Of a stretch of 6,300 bases of DNA, positions 1-4,455 are shown piece after piece. The notes beneath the pieces were generated by a model. It did not search any database and had not been told where the DNA came from. It saw nothing but the letters and a program-made list of their open reading frames with translations. The stretch covers positions 1-6,300 of the forward strand of contig JANLIN010000063.1 of assembly GCA_024654345.1 (NCBI GenBank), read 5' to 3'. This stretch comes from Candidatus Komeilibacteria bacterium (GTDB lineage Bacteria > Patescibacteriota > Patescibacteriia > UBA1558). The stretch's first letter is position 1, and every line of letters begins with the position of its first letter. Both the position numbers and the translations under genes were made by a program.

Positions 1-116
1 CTCATCCGCCCAAAACGCCTGCGAGCGCTAGCTCAACTTAACGAACATCGGACCGTTCCACCCTCATCCGCCCCGAACGCCTGCGAGCGCTAGCTCAACT
101 TAACGAACATCGGACC
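1..116. repeat. Tandem direct repeat, two 54-bp copies, 62-bp period
   Basis: Copy one spans 1-54 and copy two 63-116. They differ at only two adjacent bases (12-13 against 74-75) and are separated by an 8-bp spacer (55-62). Each copy contains the quasi-palindrome GAGCGCTAGCTC (23-34 and 85-96), which can form a short GAGC/GCTC hairpin. The period is not a multiple of three, which argues against coding repeats. Copy one starts at the very edge of the window, so more copies may lie to the left; none follows to the right. The near identity suggests recent duplication or ongoing homogenisation. Function unknown. Confidence 0.85.
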
Positions 117-217
117 CTTTATTCAGTCTTAGGCATTGAGATATTCCGATACCCTTGAATTCGGTGATGGTAACGGTGGCGCAGCCCGTCTCTTTTGCGG
201 GTCAACAGTGGTTCAAG

Positions 218-293
218 CGGGCTGCCACACCGACACCGAACGACACCGAATCACGACACCCTTCGATTCGGTGACGCGGCCCGTCTTTTTTTT
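218..293 (+). terminator. Probable rightward transcription terminator (nested hairpins plus T8)
   Basis: A perfect 9-bp inverted repeat, CACCGAATC (244-252) with GATTCGGTG (265-273), has a 12-nt loop. It is nested inside a second possible stem, CGGGCTGC (218-225) with GCGGCCCG (276-283), which has one G-U pair. Two bases later come eight T's (286-293). On the plus strand this resembles an intrinsic terminator for a gene lying left of the window. The 218-225 arm can instead pair perfectly with GCAGCCCG at 181-188, an attenuator-like alternative. The inner hairpin is not immediately next to the T tract, which weakens the call. A compact GACG/CGTC stem (273-285) next to the T's is another option. 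Confidence 0.5.
231..260. repeat. Short tandem repeat, CGACACCGAA x2 plus a partial copy
   Basis: Two exact, adjacent 10-bp units CGACACCGAA occupy 231-250, and a partial third (CGACACC) lies at 254-260. The second unit supplies the 5' arm of the hairpin 244-252/265-273. The array may have arisen by slippage. No function can be assigned. Confidence 0.7.
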
Positions 294-308
294 GCAATTT
301 TAACAGTT

Positions 309-1202
309 TTACGCCATCTCCCTTAGTTTTTTAATACGCTCCTCAATCGGTGGGTGGGTGGAGAAGGCGTGGGAGATTTTTTTGCCGAAGTTTGCCCAGG
401 GATTACTGATATAGAGGTGGGCGGTGGCTCGATTTACGCGGGCCAGAGGTTTGGCTTGAGTTTTGATTTTTTCCAGCGCCGCGGCCAAGCCCTCGGGGTA
501 ACGGGTTAGCATCGCGCCATCGGCATCGGCCAAGTACTCTCTTTGGCGCGAGATGGCGAATTGGATCAGACGAGCGAAGAGTGGCGCCAGGATAGCTAGC
601 ACCAAGCCGACAATTACCAGGATAGCGCCGGCATTGCCGCCGCTCTCATCACGGCGACTGCCGCCGATGCCAAACAGTCTGGCCCGGAGGAAGAAATCCG
701 CCAACAGTGTGATCAGCCCGATGCAGACAATGACGATCGTCAAAAGCCGGATGTCAAAATTTTTGATATGAGAAAGTTCGTGCGCTAGGACACCTTCCAG
801 CTCCTCGTTTTCCAGATACTTAAGCGCCCCCTCACTAACGGCAATGGAAGCGTGTTTCGGATCTCGACCGGTGGCGAAGGCGTTGATGGACTGGTCAGGG
901 ATTATATATATTTTAGGGAGAGGTAGTCCGGCGGTGATACATAGATTTTCGATTAAACGATATAGATAGGGATTATCTGACTTTTTTACCGGGTGTGCGC
1001 CGGCGGCCGCGATCGCGATCTTATCGCCGCCATAGTAGCCGGTCAGACTCATGACAATGGCAAAAATCGCGGCGATGCCTATTATGCCGTAGCCACCTCC
1101 ATACCAATAGTGCCAAGCCCAACCCAAAGCAATAATGACGCCGATGAAAAGCGCCATTAGTAACCAGGTTTTTCTTTTGTTGTTGGTGATTTGATTGTAC
1201 AT
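309..1202 (-). CDS. htpX: HtpX-family membrane zinc metalloprotease (M48)
   Basis: Integral membrane endopeptidase of the M48B family. In known bacteria HtpX degrades misfolded or damaged membrane proteins at the cytoplasmic membrane, with its active site facing the cytosol. The 297-residue product is close to the usual size of about 290. Two hydrophobic segments lie near residues 14-31 and 37-55. The zinc motif HELSH is at 141-145, and the likely third zinc ligand is E222 in REYLADADGA. Two further hydrophobic segments, at about 152-173 and 191-212, flank a Gly/Arg-rich loop. The C-terminal STHPP motif (281-285) is typical of the family. The ATG at 1200-1202 gives the family-typical start MYNQITNNKRKTW; the next Met (16) is inside the first membrane segment, so this start is preferred. 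No Shine-Dalgarno is present; a C-rich tract lies directly upstream instead. It probably shares a transcript with lemA, 100 bp upstream. Confidence 0.96.
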   Translation of the reverse strand: MYNQITNNKRKTWLLMALFIGVIIALGWAWHYWYGGGYGIIGIAAIFAIVMSLTGYYGGDKIAIAAAGAHPVKKSDNPYLYRLIENLCITAGLPLPKIYIIPDQSINAFATGRDPKHASIAVSEGALKYLENEELEGVLAHELSHIKNFDIRLLTIVIVCIGLITLLADFFLRARLFGIGGSRRDESGGNAGAILVIVGLVLAILAPLFARLIQFAISRQREYLADADGAMLTRYPEGLAAALEKIKTQAKPLARVNRATAHLYISNPWANFGKKISHAFSTHPPIEERIKKLREMA

Positions 1203-1219
1203 AGGGGGGGAGGGGGAGG
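1203..1219 (-). other. C-rich tract abutting the htpX start codon
   Basis: On the plus strand this is an uninterrupted 17-base purine run, including seven consecutive G's (1204-1210) and five more (1212-1216). In the htpX mRNA sense it reads as C runs ending one base before the ATG. It takes the place where a Shine-Dalgarno would be expected and contains none. A seven-base homopolymer is also a candidate for length variation, which here would change leader spacing and not the reading frame. Confidence 0.75.
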
Positions 1220-1293
1220 CGAGGAAGCGAGGAAGCGTTGAAGTGAGAAGATGACGATTATCGCAGACCTCGCTTCAGCGCTTCCTCACCTCC
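1215..1293. repeat. Imperfect inverted repeat between lemA and htpX
   Basis: The arm at 1229-1247 pairs with 1269-1287 over 19 positions around a 21-nt loop. There are two C/T differences, which would be G-U pairs in a plus-strand RNA but C-A mismatches in the lemA-htpX mRNA. Pairing can extend to 1215-1293 if an extra 8-bp unit, GAGGAAGC (tandem at 1221-1228 and 1229-1236), is bulged out. It fills most of the 100-bp gap between the lemA stop and the htpX start. It may be an intercistronic mRNA hairpin or a REP-like mobile or structural element. No T tract follows in the leftward sense, so a simple terminator is unlikely. Confidence 0.75.
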
Positions 1294-1302
1294 ACGCTTC
1301 GT

Positions 1303-1857
1303 TTAGAAAGTAACGGCGATGTTTTCTTTCTCGGCTTCGGTGGTGGCAAAAAATTCGCGGGCGGTGAAACCCAGTTGTTTCGCTAGCAAATTGGTCGGGA
1401 AAACCTGTAGTTTGGTGTTGAAGTCACGGACGTTGGTGTTGTAAAAACGGCGCGCGGCCTGAATCTTGTTTTCTGTATCTGACAGCTCGTCTTGGAGTTT
1501 AAGGAAATTTTGGTTCGCTTTTAGATCCGGATAGCTTTCGGATAAGGCAAAAATGGATTTCAAAGTCTGACTTAGCTCATTTTCCAGAGCCGCCTGTTCC
1601 TGTCTGCCGCCGGCTTGCATGGCCAGATTACGAGCGGTGATGACTCTGTCCAATGTTTCCTGTTCGTGCTGGGCGTAGCCTTTGACAGTGGCGACCAAGT
1701 TAGGGATCAAGTCATAACGTCTCTTCAGCTGAACATTGATATCCGACCAAGCTTCCTCAACGCGATTCCGTAATCTGATCAAACCGTTGTAAGCAGTGAT
1801 CAGCCAACCAGCGACCAAAAGTACTAGGGCAATAATGATTATAAGTAGGGTAGACAT
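1303..1857 (-). CDS. lemA: LemA family protein
   Basis: Membrane-anchored, mostly alpha-helical protein of the LemA family. The biochemical role is not established, but it is frequently encoded beside HtpX-type proteases or other envelope genes. The 184 residues match the usual family length. A single N-terminal membrane segment (about residues 3-20) is followed by the conserved block YNGLIRLRNRVEEAW (23-37), QLKRRYDLIPNLV (43-55) and VKGYAQHE (58-65). The second conserved block has ESYPDLKANQNF (107-118) and a RRFYN motif (136-140), then FPTN at 153-156. The ATG start is directly before the membrane segment. A good sigma-70-like promoter lies so close upstream that the mRNA would be nearly leaderless, and no Shine-Dalgarno is seen. 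The stop is TAA. It is the first gene of the leftward lemA-htpX unit. Confidence 0.95.
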   Translation of the reverse strand: MSTLLIIIIALVLLVAGWLITAYNGLIRLRNRVEEAWSDINVQLKRRYDLIPNLVATVKGYAQHEQETLDRVITARNLAMQAGGRQEQAALENELSQTLKSIFALSESYPDLKANQNFLKLQDELSDTENKIQAARRFYNTNVRDFNTKLQVFPTNLLAKQLGFTAREFFATTEAEKENIAVTF

Positions 1858-1869
1858 AAATGAGTATTG

Positions 1870-1898
1870 ATTATAAATAAATTGTCTAAATATCTTAA
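1870..1898 (-). promoter_or_regulatory. Predicted sigma-70-type promoter of lemA(-htpX)
   Basis: Reading leftward, a perfect -10 box TATAAT (1870-1875) lies 17 bp downstream of TTAAGA (1893-1898), a 4/6 match to the -35 consensus TTGACA. Transcription should start near 1862-1864, only about 5-7 bases before the lemA ATG. That implies a leaderless or almost leaderless mRNA. Predicted from sequence only. Confidence 0.6.
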
Positions 1899-1948
1899 TA
1901 TGAATTTTTGTTTGATTTGGGAGTGTTGTTAGCGGTGACCAAAGGGAT

Positions 1949-1971
1949 CGGTCGAAAAGGCGGTCAAAAAG
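1949..1971. repeat. Short direct repeat in the lemA/pilM divergent region
   Basis: CGGTCGAAAAG (1949-1959) and CGGTCAAAAAG (1961-1971) match at 10 of 11 positions with a 12-bp period. A weaker relative, CGGTGACCAAAG, begins at 1933. Set about 26 bp before the pilM -10 box, they could be a regulator-binding array, but this may be chance. Confidence 0.35.
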
Positions 1972-1996
1972 TGTAGCGAAAAATGCTTATATATTG

Positions 1997-2002
1997 TATA
2001 AT
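1997..2002 (+). promoter_or_regulatory. Predicted -10 box of the pilM-ligA unit
   Basis: A perfect TATAAT lies 39 bp before the pilM ATG in AT-rich DNA. At 17-bp spacing the -35 position reads TAGCGA (1974-1979), only a 3/6 match, so the promoter may rely on an activator or on its AT-rich context. The predicted start near 2009 would give a leader of roughly 33 nt. There is no Shine-Dalgarno before the ATG. Confidence 0.45.
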
Positions 2003-2041
2003 AATGGTACTTAATAGTCAATTAAAGAATAGTTTCAGTCC

Positions 2042-3148
2042 ATGAGTTTGTTCCAAGGATTATTTCATAAAGAAGCGGCTTTTCTCGGGGTGGAAATCGG
2101 TACCGCCAGTATTAAAATTGCCGAACTGGGGTTAAAAGATAAGAACTATGTACTACGTACCTTTGGTTACGTGGATGTCGCCAGTGATGTCATTCATGAT
2201 AAAGATGAACAGAGTCAGCAGAAATTGGGTGAAGTCTTGAAACAGTTGGGCGTCAAAGCCGGTATTACCACCAATCAAGCGGTGGCCGCCTTGCCTACTT
2301 TTGCGGTCTTCACCACCGTGGTGAACGTGCCGAAAAGTAATAGCAATGATATTGGCACCTATGTGCAAAGAGAGGCGCAGAAGTATCTGCCGCAACCTTT
2401 GGCAGAGATGATTTTGGAGTGGCAAATCGTTGGCTCCGGCAATGAAAGCAAAACGGCCGTAGCGGCGGGTACGGATGAGAGCAAAATTTCATCATCAGCC
2501 AAAGAATATTTGCGTGTCTTGGTAACAGCGGCGCCGCGAGAACTGGTGAAACGGTACCAAAATATATTTCAAATCGCCGGACTGCAGTTAAAAGCCATCG
2601 AGACCGAAGCGTCGGCTTTGGGTAGAGCCTTACTGCGGCGCGATCGAGAGTTGACGATGATCATTGACATCGGCTCAATGACCACGGATATGGCTGTCAT
2701 TGAAAACGGATTACCGGTACTCAATCGCAGTATAGATATCGGCGGGTGGAATATCACCAAAAGCATAGCCGTCGCTATGGGCATAGACACGGCGGAAGCG
2801 GAGCAGTTCAAAACTGATCTGGCCATGCAAAAATCCGGACGGCAGCTGCCGACGGTAGTGGAAGAATCACTGACGCAAATTTTGAATACTGTTAAATACG
2901 TGTTTGAAATGTATCGCGGTCAAGCCGGCCGACAGATCGAGAAAATTGTACTGGTAGGCGGATCGGCATCATTGCCCGGACTAAGTGATTATCTGATGAA
3001 TATGTTCAATGTGCCGGTCTACGTGGGAAATCCCTGGCATGATATTAAATACGACCCCGCGCTACAGCCGCTATTGGAAAATATCGGAACCAGAATGGCG
3101 GTAGCGGTGGGTTTAGCCATGCGTGAACAAGCCACGAAAAGTACTTAA
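2042..3148 (+). CDS. pilM: Type IV pilus assembly protein PilM (actin-like ATPase)
   Basis: Cytoplasmic actin-fold protein of the PilM/FtsA-like group. In known systems it binds the N-terminal tail of PilN and forms part of the inner-membrane platform that assembles type IV pili. The 368 residues are near the usual length of about 350. The nucleotide-binding motifs are visible in order: phosphate-1 loop FLGVEIGTASIKI (14-26), phosphate-2 loop IIDIGSMTTDMAVI (207-220) and adenosine motif IVLVGGSASLPGL (302-314). The segment around PTFAVF and YVQREAQKYLPQPL (85-120) is typical of PilM. The start places the first loop at the usual distance from the N-terminus. It is first in the rightward unit, 8 nt before the pilin gene. 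No pilN, pilO or pilQ follows, so its partners must be encoded elsewhere. Confidence 0.94.
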   Translation: MSLFQGLFHKEAAFLGVEIGTASIKIAELGLKDKNYVLRTFGYVDVASDVIHDKDEQSQQKLGEVLKQLGVKAGITTNQAVAALPTFAVFTTVVNVPKSNSNDIGTYVQREAQKYLPQPLAEMILEWQIVGSGNESKTAVAAGTDESKISSSAKEYLRVLVTAAPRELVKRYQNIFQIAGLQLKAIETEASALGRALLRRDRELTMIIDIGSMTTDMAVIENGLPVLNRSIDIGGWNITKSIAVAMGIDTAEAEQFKTDLAMQKSGRQLPTVVEESLTQILNTVKYVFEMYRGQAGRQIEKIVLVGGSASLPGLSDYLMNMFNVPVYVGNPWHDIKYDPALQPLLENIGTRMAVAVGLAMREQATKST

Positions 3149-3156
3149 TTATATTA

Positions 3157-3645
3157 ATGAACAAAAAAATGAATAAAAAAGGTTTTTCAACGGTAGAGAT
3201 TTTAACAGTCGTTGGAATCATCGCCATTCTATCGGTAGTGATGTCTTTGTCCTTGTCGGCGGCACATTCCAAGTCCCGTGATGCTAAACGGTTGTCGGAT
3301 ATACGCCAGTTGCAAACGGCGCTAAATCTCTACTTGAATGAAGTCGGTCGTTACCCTATTTATATTACGGATGACAATTTTCTACTCGGAACGCGGGCTA
3401 CCGGAACTTTAGCCACGGGATTGAATCAAGGATTTGGCAGTGAACCGCAGGGAGAATTATTAATGCCGTCGGTACCGGCCGATCCGAAAGGTAATCGGGG
3501 TTATTATTACAAATCCGATATTGATGGTCTGCGGTACGAAATTCGTTTTTGGTTTGAGAATGATAACGAGAGCAATGGCTGTTTGAAAGATACTACTTGT
3601 TTCGCGACGCCCACCGGTATTTCGCCGACTGATCCGGCTTTATAA
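3157..3645 (+). CDS. Type IV pilin / GspG-like pseudopilin precursor
   Basis: Substrate-type protein for the prepilin peptidase encoded next door. After the short basic leader (MNKKMNKKG), cleavage is expected between G9 and F10. The mature protein has the conserved glutamate at +5 (E14) and a hydrophobic helix (about 15-35) for membrane anchoring and filament packing. The following helix, SRDAKRLSDIRQLQTALNLYL (40-60), then GRYP and VPADPKG (106-112), match the GspG/type II secretion G-like pilins common in CPR genomes. C142 and C148 may form a small C-terminal disulfide loop. Two in-frame ATGs, at 3157 and 3169, arise from a near-exact 12-bp tandem; either start gives a workable leader. No Shine-Dalgarno precedes either. 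It could be a major pilin or a minor pseudopilin, which sequence alone cannot decide. Confidence 0.9.
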   Translation: MNKKMNKKGFSTVEILTVVGIIAILSVVMSLSLSAAHSKSRDAKRLSDIRQLQTALNLYLNEVGRYPIYITDDNFLLGTRATGTLATGLNQGFGSEPQGELLMPSVPADPKGNRGYYYKSDIDGLRYEIRFWFENDNESNGCLKDTTCFATPTGISPTDPAL

Positions 3646-3671
3646 CAACCAACAGAATCACCGCTCGTTAT

Positions 3672-3677
3672 TATAAT
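3672..3677 (+). promoter_or_regulatory. Possible internal -10 box before pilD
   Basis: TATAAT occurs 8 bp before the pilD ATG in the 40-bp pilin-pilD gap. Its -35 position (3649-3654, CCAACA) is only a 3/6 match. If active it would start transcription almost on the pilD start codon. The same bases form a weak 5-bp ATAAT/ATTAT inverted repeat (3673-3677 and 3683-3687). This may be chance in AT-rich DNA. Confidence 0.2.
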
Positions 3678-3685
3678 GGCTGATT

Positions 3686-4450
3686 ATGGTTATGTTCTTA
3701 ATCTTATTTTGTGTTGGGGCCGTTTTCGGCAGTGTTGTCGGTTCTATTGTTTATCGATTGCGTCAGAACAGTAAATGGTGGCGAGGGCGATCGCACTGTC
3801 CGGAGTGTAAAGAAGTACTGACAGCGAGAGAACTGGTGCCGATTTTTAGCTGGTTAGTAAACAGAGGCAAATGCCGCCACTGTGGCCAGAAGATCGGCGC
3901 ACACTATATATGGCTGGAAATTAGCGGAGGGCTACTTTTTGTCCTCGGTTATTATTATTTAGTGGCGTCCGGCGATTTATACAGTCTGGAATATTTATAT
4001 TTCCAAGTAACGACAATTTTTTGGTTAGGAATATTTTATTATGACCTACGCTGGCAGTTGATTCCTGATATTCTCGTTTGGACAGGGGTTATTACCGCCA
4101 TTATCTTTTCGGCATTACTGGGAACTTCCATTTTGAGTCTGGTGATCGGTGTGGCGGTGGCTCTGATTTGGTTTGGTGGACTGTATATTTTAACCGGCGG
4201 GCGGTCACAGGGCAGTGGCGATATGACGCTGGGGATTTATCTGGGCCTAGTGCTAGGCTGGAAATTGTTATTAATCAGCCTGTGGTTGGCCTATGTGAGC
4301 GGTGGGATGACCGCGCTGGGGTTGATGTGGAGTGGGCGGTTCTCCTGGCGGGATCGATTGCCTTTGGGGACTTTTCTGATCGGTGCCGCCACGGTGACCT
4401 GGTGGTATGGAGATTACTTATTGACTTTGGCTATGACTATACTTTACTGA
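3686..4450 (+). CDS. pilD: Prepilin peptidase / leader peptidase PilD (A24 family)
   Basis: Polytopic membrane aspartic protease that removes the leader peptide of type IV prepilins and, in many homologues, N-methylates the new N-terminus. The order of parts is standard: a hydrophobic start with GSVVGSIVYRL (15-25); a cytoplasmic zinc-binding domain with two CxxC pairs, C38/C41 and C63/C66; then several membrane helices. The catalytic aspartates are D120 in YYDLRWQLIPD and D179 in GSGDMT. The canonical second motif is GxGDxK; here Thr replaces Lys, an uncommon detail, but both aspartates remain. The 254 residues are a normal length. The zinc domain suggests it may also have the methyltransferase activity. 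A second in-frame ATG at 3692 (Met3) is an alternative start. It follows its likely substrate gene by 40 bp and precedes ligA by 5 bp. Confidence 0.95.
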   Translation: MVMFLILFCVGAVFGSVVGSIVYRLRQNSKWWRGRSHCPECKEVLTARELVPIFSWLVNRGKCRHCGQKIGAHYIWLEISGGLLFVLGYYYLVASGDLYSLEYLYFQVTTIFWLGIFYYDLRWQLIPDILVWTGVITAIIFSALLGTSILSLVIGVAVALIWFGGLYILTGGRSQGSGDMTLGIYLGLVLGWKLLLISLWLAYVSGGMTALGLMWSGRFSWRDRLPLGTFLIGAATVTWWYGDYLLTLAMTILY

Positions 4451-4455
4451 TATTT

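Larger units (their letters stand above)
151..293 (+). repeat. Diverged direct repeat of a terminator-like module
   Basis: Copy A (151-196) and copy B (258-293) share two blocks in the same order. The first is a 17-nt block, 151-167 against 258-274, with 15 matches. The second is a block around GC(A/G)GCCCGTCT followed by T's (181-196 against 276-293). Copy A carries roughly 11 extra bases between the blocks. Both end in a pyrimidine/T-rich run, CTTTT in A and T8 in B. This looks like an old duplication of a transcription-terminator-like segment. It also creates alternative base-pairing partners, described under the terminator entry. Confidence 0.6.
1..308. other. Gene-free intergenic region, repeat-rich
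   Basis: No credible coding region was found on either strand: the only ATG-initiated frames on the minus strand stop after a handful of codons. The stretch holds a tandem duplication (1-116), a diverged direct repeat (151-293), a 10-bp tandem (231-250) and a hairpin region ending in a T tract (218-293). No tRNA, rRNA or CRISPR array could be recognised. It separates htpX, which ends leftward at 309, from whatever lies left of the window. No U-tract terminator for the leftward lemA-htpX transcript is visible here, so that transcript may end outside the window or by another mechanism. Confidence 0.7.

Noticed and set aside
1..116. CRISPR array
   Set aside because: Only two 54-bp copies with an 8-bp gap; CRISPR repeats are shorter and spacers much longer. 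No cas genes are nearby.
181..226. tRNA-like 3' end (GGTTCAAGC followed by a GC-rich arm pairing with 181-188)
   Set aside because: The paired arms enclose only about 45 nt, there is no anticodon arm, the T-loop lacks a proper flanking 5-bp stem, and no CCA position fits.
553..771. Plus-strand open frame of 72 codons inside htpX
   Set aside because: It lies antisense to well-conserved HtpX sequence, has no recognisable domain, and is low-complexity Arg/Ser/Pro-rich as expected for a shadow frame.
1256..1261. Separate htpX promoter (GATAAT on the minus strand)
   Set aside because: The -35 position at 17-bp spacing reads GAAGCG, without resemblance to the consensus, and the box lies in the loop of the inverted repeat.
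1221..1293. Intrinsic terminator between lemA and htpX
   Set aside because: In the leftward sense the hairpin has C-A mismatches and is followed by a C-rich tract and the htpX start, not a U tract.
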